Below are positions 17,647 to 26,400 of a stretch of DNA of 64,000 nt, in pieces. The notes below the pieces were generated by a model. It worked only from the letters and a program-made list of their open reading frames with translations. It was not told the DNA's origin and ran no database searches. Made by a program: the position numbers and the translations under genes. The stretch comes from JBBQFI01 sp038321775 (GTDB taxonomy: Bacteria; Verrucomicrobiota; Verrucomicrobiia; Chthoniobacterales; UBA10450), in contig JBBQFI010000014.1 in the NCBI GenBank assembly GCA_038321775.1, positions 1 through 64,000 of the forward strand, in the 5' to 3' direction. The first letter of the stretch is position 1; every line of letters begins with the position of its first letter.

Positions 17647-18001
17647 TGGAGGCGAGGGGAGTCGAACCCCTGTCCTCGAAGCCATCCGCACAAGCTTCTA
17701 CATGCTTAGCCGGTGATTTATTTTTAAAGAGCCGAAGGCTGCGCCGGCACACTTCGTCTCCCGAGCGTCCACGAATTCCTTCACCGTCCGGCGCGGTCAC
17801 TCCGCCGTCCGATTAGCCTGCTGTCCATGTCCCGAGCCGTAGCAGGCGTCAAGCCCGGGACATCGCAGTCAATTAAGCCGCGAGAGCGAGATCTTGGTGA
17901 TCTGCATTTATTTTTTTTGGTCCGGATTTTAACGAGGCCAACGAACCATCCTCGACATGCCGCCTGCGTTTCAAACAACGAGTCGAAACCAGTACGCCCC
18001 C
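17647..18001 (-). ncRNA. ssrA: Transfer-messenger RNA (tmRNA)
   Basis: Read on the minus strand, the RNA begins GGGGGCGTACTGGTTTCGAC and ends with a T-arm GGTTCGACTCCCC and CGCCTCC-A that pairs with the 5' end in a 7-bp acceptor stem. The tag frame (17905 down to 17873) encodes ADHQDLALAA followed by TAA. The hydrophobic ALAA end is the usual degradation signal added to stalled proteins by trans-translation. The length of about 355 nt is normal for a one-piece tmRNA. CCA is not encoded. Confidence 0.95.
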
Positions 18002-18016
18002 TTTTTAAGAGAAACG

Positions 18017-18045
18017 AAGATAGCGCGGCTGGCGCGCAATTGCAA
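18017..18045 (-). promoter_or_regulatory. Likely sigma-70 promoter of ssrA
   Basis: On the minus strand TTGCAA and TATCTT are separated by 17 nt. TATCTT ends 16 nt before the mature tmRNA 5' end, which leaves room for a short leader removed by RNase P. Confidence 0.45.
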
Positions 18046-18054
18046 TCGTTTCGC

Positions 18055-19056
18055 CTAACGAGTCTCGTCGCCTTTAAAAATGTGGAAGAGGAAATAGAGC
18101 GACGGCAGGAGAAGGATGGCGCCGGCGCCGAGAGCGATGATGAGCAGTCGCAACGTCGCCTGTGGCGCAGCGCTGTTCGCGAAAGTCAGGTCAGGCGTCA
18201 CAAAGTTTGGATACTGGGCCAGACTCCAACCTGACAAAATCAACACGACCTGACCAATCGCAGCGATGCGCGCGAAGACATAGCGACGGCGCCAAAGCGC
18301 GATGAGCGCGGCGACGGCAAAGCAGCTCGTCCAGCCTAACAAGAGCGGCGCCCACCATCGCGTCAGGCCGTCGAAAATATCGGGCGCGTCTTTTCGCGCG
18401 GTGAGAAATGCAATGAGCGCAATCGGCGCAAGCGTAAGCCCGGACCAAATCGCGCGCTGTCGAAAGTCGTTTTGTAATTCCGGGTCGTCGCTGGTATCGA
18501 CCGTCAGATAAGTCGCGGCGAGAAACGCGAAGAGAGCGACGGCGAAAATTCCGCAGACAAAAGCGAACGGCGTCAGCCAGCCCGCCAGGAAGCCGCTCGT
18601 TAGTTTTCCATCAACGATTCGGATGTTTCCGGTCGCGAGTGCGCCCACGGTGATGCCTTCGACAAACGGCGTGAAAAAACTCGAGACGCCAAACAAGACG
18701 CTCCAGCGCCGTTGCACGACGGCGACATCGCGATCGTATTTGCGAAAGACAAACGCGGAACCGCGCAGAACGATTCCGATCAGGATGAGGGTAAACGGAA
18801 TGTTGAGCGCGGTCATCATCGCGGAAAATGCCGGCGGAAATCCGGTGAAGAGCAAAACGATAACGAGAATGAGCCAAACGTGATTCGCTTCCCAGATCGG
18901 GCCGATGGCCTCGGCGATTGCTTCCTTTTGTCGCTGCGCGCGCGGACCGGTTGCCAGGAAATCCCACATTCCGCCGCCAAAATCCGCGCCGCCCATGAGC
19001 GCGTAAATCACGAGCGAAACCACCATGAAAAACGCGACGATTAATTCCAGAGTCAT
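18055..19056 (-). CDS. cydB: Cytochrome bd-type quinol oxidase subunit II
   Basis: 333 residues with about nine membrane helices. The N-terminus has the CydB pattern YALMGGADFGGGMWDFLA and the conserved WEANHVWLILVIVLLFTGFPPAFS. CydB pairs with CydA in the inner membrane quinol oxidase that reduces O2 to water without proton pumping. Its ATG overlaps the cydA stop by 4 nt. The stop codon lies inside a TCGTTAGGC word (coding strand, ...ACT CGT TAG GCG). A CydX-like small subunit is not seen in the gap before ssrA. Confidence 0.95.
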   Translation of the reverse strand: MTLELIVAFFMVVSLVIYALMGGADFGGGMWDFLATGPRAQRQKEAIAEAIGPIWEANHVWLILVIVLLFTGFPPAFSAMMTALNIPFTLILIGIVLRGSAFVFRKYDRDVAVVQRRWSVLFGVSSFFTPFVEGITVGALATGNIRIVDGKLTSGFLAGWLTPFAFVCGIFAVALFAFLAATYLTVDTSDDPELQNDFRQRAIWSGLTLAPIALIAFLTARKDAPDIFDGLTRWWAPLLLGWTSCFAVAALIALWRRRYVFARIAAIGQVVLILSGWSLAQYPNFVTPDLTFANSAAPQATLRLLIIALGAGAILLLPSLYFLFHIFKGDETR

Positions 19057-20369
19057 GCGCTTTTTTCGGTCGCCGCTTCGGGCGATCTTAGAAACTGTCG
19101 ACGCAATAAAAAGAAAACGCTGATCGCGAGAAAAATGTAGAGCGCAGTGAACGCGAAAAACGGAATCGCGATGCCGGGCATCGGTGTGACTGCTTCATGC
19201 GTTCGCATCACGTTATAAATAATCCACGGTTGGCGGCCGACTTCCGTTACCGTCCATCCGGCTTCCATGGCCAGAAAACCGAGCGGCCCGGCTAGGATTA
19301 TTCCGCGCAAAATCCATCCGCGATCAGGCAGACGGCGGTTCTTCAACCAAAGGCATGCTGCGGTAATGGAGAGCGCGAGGAGATAAAGCCCGCACGCGAC
19401 CATGAGATCGAAGGACAAATGCACAATGCGCACGTCGGGCCATTGATCGCGCGGAAATTCCTCCAGGCCGGTGATGCGTGCATCCGGATCGCGCGCTACG
19501 AGCAGGCTCAATCCGCGCGGAATATGCAATGCACCTGCAACTGTCTCCGATTTGTCGTTAGGCAAACCGCCGATGATTAACGGCGCGCCGTTTTGCGTAT
19601 GATAATGCGCTTCCATGGCGGCGAGTTTTGCCGGCTGCAACTTGGCAACTTTACGCGCGCTGAAATCGCCGCTCACGATTTGCAGCGGCGCGCAGACACA
19701 AGCGACAGCGAGCGAAATCCCAAGCGCGCTGCGATGAAACGCACTCTCGCGATCGCGCAGCAGAAAAAATGCATGCACGGCCGCGACGGCAAATCCTGTC
19801 GCGATGAAAGCAGCGAGTGTCATGTGAATGACTTCATGCAGGCTCGCGGGATTAAGCATGGCCGCGATCGGATCGATGTCGGTCGGTTTGCCGTTCACCA
19901 TTCGAAAACCGGCGGGCGCATTCATCCAGGCATTGGCCGTGACCACAAAAATCCCGGAGAGCGTTCCGCCAATCGCCACCAAAATGCCGCAGACCCAATG
20001 CAAAATCGGCGAGAGACGATTCCATCCATATAAATAGAGGCCGAGAAAAATCGCCTCCGCGAAAAACGCGAAGCCTTCCAGGGAAAATGGCATCCCGATA
20101 ATCGCCCCCGCTTTTTCCATGAAGCCGGGCCAGAGCAATCCCAATTCAAACGCGAGCACTGTTCCAGACACTGCGCCGACGGCGAAAAGAATCGCGGCGC
20201 CGCGCGACCAGCGTTTCGCCAAATCGAGATAGACCGGTTTTTTTGTGCGCAGGTAGGCGGCTTCCGCGACCGCCATTAATACCGGCAACCCGATACCGAT
20301 CGCGGCAAAGATAATGTGAAACGCGAGCGACATCGCCATTTGCGACCGCGCAAAAAGAAAATCGCTCAT
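19053..20369 (-). CDS. cydA: Cytochrome bd-type quinol oxidase subunit I
   Basis: 438 residues, close to the short cyanide-insensitive (CioA-like) form of CydA with a short Q-loop. It begins MSDFLFARSQMAMSLAFHII, with His18 in the position of the haem b595 ligand. GFAFFAEAIFLGLY and the late WTVTEVGRQPWIIYNVMRT match the conserved quinol/haem regions. It is first in a cydA-cydB operon. A 59-nt divergent spacer with two GTTAACG direct repeats separates it from an SDR gene. Confidence 0.95.
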   Translation of the reverse strand: MSDFLFARSQMAMSLAFHIIFAAIGIGLPVLMAVAEAAYLRTKKPVYLDLAKRWSRGAAILFAVGAVSGTVLAFELGLLWPGFMEKAGAIIGMPFSLEGFAFFAEAIFLGLYLYGWNRLSPILHWVCGILVAIGGTLSGIFVVTANAWMNAPAGFRMVNGKPTDIDPIAAMLNPASLHEVIHMTLAAFIATGFAVAAVHAFFLLRDRESAFHRSALGISLAVACVCAPLQIVSGDFSARKVAKLQPAKLAAMEAHYHTQNGAPLIIGGLPNDKSETVAGALHIPRGLSLLVARDPDARITGLEEFPRDQWPDVRIVHLSFDLMVACGLYLLALSITAACLWLKNRRLPDRGWILRGIILAGPLGFLAMEAGWTVTEVGRQPWIIYNVMRTHEAVTPMPGIAIPFFAFTALYIFLAISVFFLLRRQFLRSPEAATEKSA

Positions 20370-20408
20370 CGTTTTAGTTAATCTGAAATACTTGCAATGC
20401 GTGCCAGT

Positions 20409-20425
20409 GTTAACGCTAGTTAACG
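20409..20425. promoter_or_regulatory. Candidate operator: two GTTAACG repeats between cydA and an SDR gene
   Basis: GTTAACG occurs at 20409-20415 and again at 20419-20425, one helical turn apart, in the 59-nt spacer between divergent starts and just upstream of the SDR start codon. This could bind a dimeric regulator, but no regulator is identified. Confidence 0.3.
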
Positions 20426-20428
20426 GTA

Positions 20429-21136
20429 ATGAGCGCTTCTGGCAAAACGGCGGTTGTGGCGGGCGTGGGTCCGGGATTGGGCGCGGCGCTGGTGCGCAAG
20501 TTTGCGCGCGAAGGTTGCCGCGTCGCGATGTTTGCGCGTTCCGGCGAATATCTCGAGAAGCTCGCAGCTGATAATCGCGGGTCGAAACTGCTCGCCGTCC
20601 CGACGGATATTTCGGATGCGGAACAAGTGACGCGCGGATTCGCGCAAATACGCGAAAAGTTCGGCGCCATCGATATTCTGATCAATCACGCCAGCGCTTC
20701 GGCCTGGAGCGGGATTGCGGAATTAACGCCGGAGAAATTTGAGCACGCGTGGCGCGTGACTACTTACGGGGCATTCCTTTGCTGCAAGGAAGCAGTGCCC
20801 GACATGCTGGCGGCTAAATCCGGCGTGATTCTTTTTACAGGCGCAACGTCTTCCATTCGCGGACGCAAAGGAGCACTGGATTTTTCGAGCGCGAAGTTTG
20901 GTCTGCGTGGCTTGGCCGATTCTCTCGCGCGCGAACTCTGGCCGCAAAACATTCACGTCGCTCACATCGTGATTGATGGGATCATCGGTAACACTGAAAA
21001 GGCGACCGCGACGAAGGAGCCGATGCTCGATCCGGACGCAATTGCAGAAACCTATTGGAATTTGATCGAGCAGGATCGCAGTGCGTGGACATTCGAACTG
21101 GAACTGCGTCCGAGTCGTGAGGATTTTTTCGTTTGA
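20429..21136 (+). CDS. SDR-family protein with Phe in place of the catalytic Tyr
   Basis: 235 residues with a glycine motif GVGPGLGAALV rather than TGxxxGxG, and a catalytic region ALDFSSAKFGLRGLADSLA. The usual Tyr-x-x-x-Lys is Phe-x-x-x-Lys (F at the Tyr position), although the Ser-containing TGATSSIRG segment is present. A subgroup of SDRs shares this F variant and the HVAHIVIDG segment. It may be a weak oxidoreductase or a binding protein. It is divergent from cydAB; no functional link is evident. Confidence 0.85.
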   Translation: MSASGKTAVVAGVGPGLGAALVRKFAREGCRVAMFARSGEYLEKLAADNRGSKLLAVPTDISDAEQVTRGFAQIREKFGAIDILINHASASAWSGIAELTPEKFEHAWRVTTYGAFLCCKEAVPDMLAAKSGVILFTGATSSIRGRKGALDFSSAKFGLRGLADSLARELWPQNIHVAHIVIDGIIGNTEKATATKEPMLDPDAIAETYWNLIEQDRSAWTFELELRPSREDFFV

Positions 21137-21185
21137 TGGCGCCGAGCCCGAGCTATTGCCATCCGCTCTCATCGAAGCCATCTGG

Positions 21186-21216
21186 GAAACTTGACGGCTT
21201 TAAGCCGTCAAGTTTC
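21186..21216. terminator. Strong 15-bp inverted repeat between SDR and sulfotransferase genes
   Basis: GAAACTTGACGGCTT and its exact complement are separated by a single T, giving an uninterrupted stem (the effective loop uses the last few pairs). It lies 50 nt past the SDR stop. A real poly-T tract is lacking, so it may be a factor-assisted terminator or a repeat unit. Confidence 0.5.
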
Positions 21217-21352
21217 GTGCCGATGATTGCTCTCTTGGGATTTGAGAGATGGAGTAATGACCTGGCGTTTGAAAAGCCCGCGCTCCTTGATGGAGCAAGG
21301 TGACGAAGAATGTTGTTGCGGAGTTTGCGACGCCGCCGGACGACTTTGCTGC

Positions 21353-22372
21353 ATGACGGAGGATCTCCAATTTGATCAGCGAGCTTGCTTGATTGCGGGC
21401 CAGGCGAAATCGGGGACGACGTTACTCGTTGCATTGCTCGATAATCATCCGGAATTGCTCGTGCTTCCGGAAGAGACCGCGTACTTCCCGACTGTTCTCA
21501 CAAAATACGGCCAACGGTCGCGCCGCGAACAATTCGATTACCTAACGAAAGATTCGCTTTCCAATGTCGTCTTCGGCGGTCCATGCAAATGGGGTAAACG
21601 CGATTACTCATACTTTCCGACTTCGACATTTTTAAGTTTATTCGGGGCGCGCGCATTCGATCCCGCCAACGCATCAAAAGATTTGCTGATTCTCATGCTC
21701 GAATCATACGCCGAGACGATCGGCCGCCCGCTCGATACAATTAAGCGCTGGGTGGAAAAAACGCCCGCCAACCGCAATCATCTTCCCGCAATCTTCAATC
21801 GCTTCCCGCAGGCAAAAGTGCTTCTCACGATGCGCGATCCGCGAGCAATTTTAGCCGCACAAATCGCCTTGGAGAAAACGCGACAACTCCGGCGCTTTTC
21901 CATTTACTACTGCGTTTCGCACTGGCTAAGGGCTGCGACGTTAGCAGCCAACTCGTTGCGGGGGGAAGACGCGCGGACGTTTGTCGTGCCGTATGAAAAA
22001 CTCGTGCTCGATCCCGCCCAATGTATGGAGAAAGTCTGTTCGTTCCTGCAAATTAGTTTTGACGAAGAAACGGTTTTGACGCCGACGAAAGTCGGAAAGT
22101 TCTGGCGCGGAAATTCCGCCGCCGAGACTGATTTTTCGCAGATCAGCACCGAACCTTTGACACGATGGGAAACGGAACTTTCGCGCGATGAGATCGGATG
22201 GGTGGAATGGCATTGCCGCGAACTGATGCCGATTTTTGGATACAAACCGCGGCTGGATCGGCGCGAGCTGCGCCATTTTCTTCGTCCAATTCGTTACGAA
22301 ACTCCGCGCGAATATTTGAAATCGCGCCTTTATTCTTATCGCGATTCGATGCGATCGCGTCGCAGTTCATAA
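21353..22372 (+). CDS. Sulfotransferase-family protein
   Basis: 339 residues from the ATG at 21353; a longer frame from 21227 adds a cysteine-rich stretch without family resemblance. The PAPS 5'-phosphate loop is ACLIAGQAKSGTTLLVALLDNHPE, given here as AGQAKSGTT followed by LL..LL..HP. The 3'-phosphate region is VLLTMRDPRAI. It would transfer sulfate from PAPS to a hydroxyl of a glycan, lipid or small molecule. It is followed at 1 nt by a second sulfotransferase gene, so the two form an operon. Confidence 0.88.
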   Translation: MTEDLQFDQRACLIAGQAKSGTTLLVALLDNHPELLVLPEETAYFPTVLTKYGQRSRREQFDYLTKDSLSNVVFGGPCKWGKRDYSYFPTSTFLSLFGARAFDPANASKDLLILMLESYAETIGRPLDTIKRWVEKTPANRNHLPAIFNRFPQAKVLLTMRDPRAILAAQIALEKTRQLRRFSIYYCVSHWLRAATLAANSLRGEDARTFVVPYEKLVLDPAQCMEKVCSFLQISFDEETVLTPTKVGKFWRGNSAAETDFSQISTEPLTRWETELSRDEIGWVEWHCRELMPIFGYKPRLDRRELRHFLRPIRYETPREYLKSRLYSYRDSMRSRRSS

Positions 22373-22373
22373 C

Positions 22374-23189
22374 GTGTCGCCCATCCGACTCAATTTCAGC
22401 AGCCGCGCCCGCTTGTTATCCGGCGGCGATGCCATTGTCGTTTCCATTCCGAAAAGTGGCCGCACCTGGGTACGTGCATTCCTCTGCGCCTACTACTGCA
22501 AACGCGCTGGAAAACCGTTCACACTGGAACCAGAAAAGTACGAGCTGCCGGGGATACCGCGGATCATTTATACGCACGATCTTTTCGAGCAACGCACGAA
22601 GGCCGATCTTTGGGACAAGGTGCGCGGGAAGTATCTGGTCCCGGCGAGCGAACTTCGCCGCGCCAGGATCATTCTTCTCGCGCGCGATCCGCGTGATGCT
22701 TTCGTTTCCCATTACGTGCAACTGGTGCGCCGCTCCTCCGATACGCCTAACGAGTTAAGACAAAAAAGCCTGAGCGAACTTTTGCGCGATCAGGCGTTCG
22801 GGATTGAGGCAATTGTCGAGACGATGAACCGGTGGCTGAAGGAATTCGGACGCCGTAAAAATTTCCTGCTCGTCACCTACGAAACATTGCGCGCCGAACC
22901 GGACAAGACGTTTCGCACTCTCCTGGCGGACCTCGGTGAAGTCGCGCCGGACGCGGATGCATTCGCTCATGCGCTCGCGTTTTCCGATTTCGAAAATATG
23001 AAAAAACTGGAAGCAGCCGGGGCCTTCGATTCTAAAATTTTGAAGCCGGGCGATGTGACCGATCCGGAGTCGTTTAAAGTACGACGCGGAAAAATTGGCG
23101 GGTATCGAGAATATCTTTCCGAAGAGGATCAGCGCTACGCCGCAGCTGTGCTCAAGCAACTGCATCCTCGTTTCAGCTACGCCGCGTAG
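22374..23189 (+). CDS. Sulfotransferase domain protein (second of a pair)
   Basis: 271 residues from a GTG placed 1 nt after the preceding stop. The PAPS loop reads VVSIPKSGRTWVRAFL (PKSGxTW signature), and the 3'-phosphate motif is IILLARDPRDAFVSHY. The C-terminal GKIGGYREYLSEED matches the conserved KxGxW..y segment, with Tyr for Trp. It is distinct from the preceding enzyme, which suggests two different acceptors. A reverse TCGTTAGGC word at 22745-22753 codes Pro-Asn-Glu. Confidence 0.88.
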   Translation: MSPIRLNFSSRARLLSGGDAIVVSIPKSGRTWVRAFLCAYYCKRAGKPFTLEPEKYELPGIPRIIYTHDLFEQRTKADLWDKVRGKYLVPASELRRARIILLARDPRDAFVSHYVQLVRRSSDTPNELRQKSLSELLRDQAFGIEAIVETMNRWLKEFGRRKNFLLVTYETLRAEPDKTFRTLLADLGEVAPDADAFAHALAFSDFENMKKLEAAGAFDSKILKPGDVTDPESFKVRRGKIGGYREYLSEEDQRYAAAVLKQLHPRFSYAA

Positions 23190-23214
23190 TCCGGAGCAAC
23201 GCAAAGCGAAAAGG

Positions 23215-23287
<73 letters not shown>

Positions 23288-23400
23288 GTGATGAATCCTC
23301 GCGCGCTGTGCGCGACCGGAGCGTCACTATGCGAAATTCCCGGCGCGGAGCAAGAATCATCGCGAAAGGAAAACTTTGTTGTTAGACTGTGTGCCGGATC

Positions 23401-26400
23401 ATGGCAACCGCCGCACAAGAATCGAAGTGGAAGCGGATTCGCATTTTCATTTCTTCGCCGAGCGACCTGACGGAAGAACGGCTCGCCGGCGAACGCGTGG
23501 TAGAAAGATTGCAGGCCGAATTTCTCGGTGCCGCTGTCCTCGAACCGATTTTGTGGGAAGACCTGCCGCTCACCGCGGAACGGGCGTTTCAGGATCAGAT
23601 TCCGCTTCCGGCGGAAGTTGAAATCGTTGTCCTGATGTTGTGGTCGCGACTCGGTTCGCGCCTGCACAGCAAATACAAAAGTGGAACAGGCGAAGCGCCC
23701 ACCGGCACGCTCTTCGAATTCCGCAACGCGCTCGAAGGCCGGAAACGCACCAATCGTTTTCCCGACATCATGGTTTACCGCAAGACAGCGGAACCGCCCA
23801 AGGCAAGCATTCGCGATCCCCAGGCGCGCCGTAAGGAAGAGGACGAGTGGCGGAAGGTGGACGACTTCTTTGCTCGAACGTTCATCGATCAACGTGAAGG
23901 AGTTTTTACCGGCGCGTTTCATCAATTCACGCGCACGATGGAATTCGAGGCGGTTTTCGAAAAACACCTGCGTAAACTTGTGCGATCGCATCTCGCTGAT
24001 GCGACGCAGGAAGTGGCATCTTCACAGATTCGCTGGCCCTGGGACATCAAGCGACAAGGTTCGCCCTTCCGCGGCCTTGGTTATTTCGATTTCGAACACG
24101 CCCCGATTTTTTTCGGGCGCGCGGAAGCAGCTACCTCCGTGCGCAACGCGTTGCGCAGCCAGGCCGCAAACGGAAAAGCCTTCGTCCTGGTAACGGGCGC
24201 AAGCGGTCTCGGAAAATCATCACTCGTTAGGGCAGGAGTGGTGCCAGGCATGGTCCAGCCCGGTGTGGTGGAAGGCGTCAGTCTTTGGCGCCGCGCCGTG
24301 GTCGGACCGAAATTTGAGAGCGGCGACCTGTTTCTCGAGCTGGCGACCGGACTGTTGCGCGATGGCGCTCTGCCCGAACTTGTTTCGGCGCAACAAATCG
24401 ACGCGCCAAAACTGGCCGCGCAGTTGCGCAGTTCGCCCGCCGCGGCCGTTTTTAAAATCGAAGCCGGCCTTAGCCTTGTCACGACGGAGGCGCGCGTGCG
24501 CGAAGAAGCGAAGCTGCAGGCGAAAATTACCGATCTCGAAAAATCCGGCGATCTCGCTCAAGCCGCAGAGTTGCAGGAAATGGCCGCGCACATTCTGCAA
24601 CCGCAGGCGCGCCTGGTTCTCATCCTCGATCAGCTTGAGGAAATTTTTACCACCGCCGGCGTTTCGGCGGAAGAACGCGAAAAATTTATCGCTGCGATCG
24701 ACGCTATGGCGCGCAGCGGTTTGGTTTCGGTGATCGCCACTTTGCGCAGCGATTTTCATGGTCGATTGAGCGAGCTGCCGCAGCTCGTCGAGCTCATGGA
24801 AGGCGCGGGCGAATATATCGTTAGGCCACCGACACGCGAAGAGCTCGGCCAAATGATCCGATTGCCTGCGCTCGCCGCCGGCTTGCGTTTCCAGGAACGG
24901 TCCAAGAAAAACATCGGGCTCGATGAAATCCTTCGCGACGAAGCTTCCAGCAATCCACAGGCGTTACCGCTCCTCGAATTTGCCCTCGATGAAATTTATC
25001 GCCGCCGCGAACCGCAACCGGACGGGACCGCGTTATTGACCGTTTCCGCTTATGCGAAACTGCGCACGATCCGGGGCGCCCTTGGACTTAAAGCGGAAGA
25101 AACGTTTCGCTCGTTAGGCGCGGAAGCGCAGGAGGCGTTCGGGAAAGTGATGCGCGGAATCGTGACGCTTTCGCTCGAGGAAAATTCCACCTTTACCCGG
25201 CGCTGGGCCAATTACAGTCAACTCACCGCTTCGCCCGCGGCCGCAACTTTTGTCGACGCGTTTATTAAGAATCGTCTCTTTGTGGCCGATGCGACGAAGG
25301 ACGACATGCGCGGCTCGGTCAGTGTCGCGCACGAAGCGCTCTTCACGAGCTGGCCGCGTCTGCGGCGTTGGCTCCACGGCGAAAGCGATTTCCTGAAACG
25401 ACGCGCGCGGCTCGCACAGGAAGTCGCGCTCTGGAACGAGCAAAAACAGGAGGCAGCGTATTTGCTTGAAGGGCGCGCCTTGCAGGACGCGCTCGTGCTC
25501 ATTGAGGATCATCGCTCTGATCTCACCGCGGAAGAAATTACTTTCATCGAGCGTTCGCGTCACGCTTTCGAACTGAAAGCGCGCCGGCGTCAGCGTGCGC
25601 TTATGACACTGGCCGCGGTTTTTCTGGCGCTGGCGATTTTGTCCGGCGTCGGTGCGTTCTTCGGTTTTCGCGGCGAGGGACGCGCGCGGGTAGCGCAGCG
25701 CAGCGCCGAATCGGAAAAATCGGCCGCGCAAAAAACTCTCAGCCGTTCCGATTTTTTCCAAGCCGGTCGGTTGCTCGAAAACAACGACGCGTCGCATGCG
25801 CTGGCTTATCTCGCGCGCGCTTTGCGCGTCGATCCCGCCAATCGCGCGGCGAGCGATATGATCAGCGCATTATTGCTACAACGAAACTGGCCGCTGTTGA
25901 TCGGACCGAAAGTTCCTTTTGAAGCCTCCATCCTCACCGCCAGCTTTAGTCCCGACGCGAGTAAGGCTGCGACTATTTCCTACGACAACACGGTGCGTAT
26001 TTGGAACACGAAAACCGGCGGTGCGCTGACGCCGCCGCTCACGCAACAATCGCCCGCGTTCTCGGTCGTTTTCAGTCCCGACGGAAAATCGGTGCTCATC
26101 GCCTGCTATGATTACACGGCACGCATTTGGAGTGCGGAAACCGGACAGCCGATCGGCCCAGTCATGAAACACGATGGCAGTCTCGAATCGGCGGTCTTTT
26201 CTGACGACGGCAAAACAATTGTCACTACAAGCAACGACAAAGGTTTTTTGTGGGAAAGCAAAACCGGGCTAGCGGCCCGCGAACCGATTCAAGCTGACGG
26301 CCAGGTCAATTACGCGGCGTTCAGCCCCGATGGCACCCATCTCGTCATCGCGACATGGGAAGCGGTACGTGTGTGGGATGTGCAAAGCGGGAAGTCGTTA

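Noticed and set aside
17258..17716. 152-codon plus-strand open frame near tmRNA
   Set aside because: Low-complexity Ser/Arg composition, no family, and it runs into the tmRNA gene.
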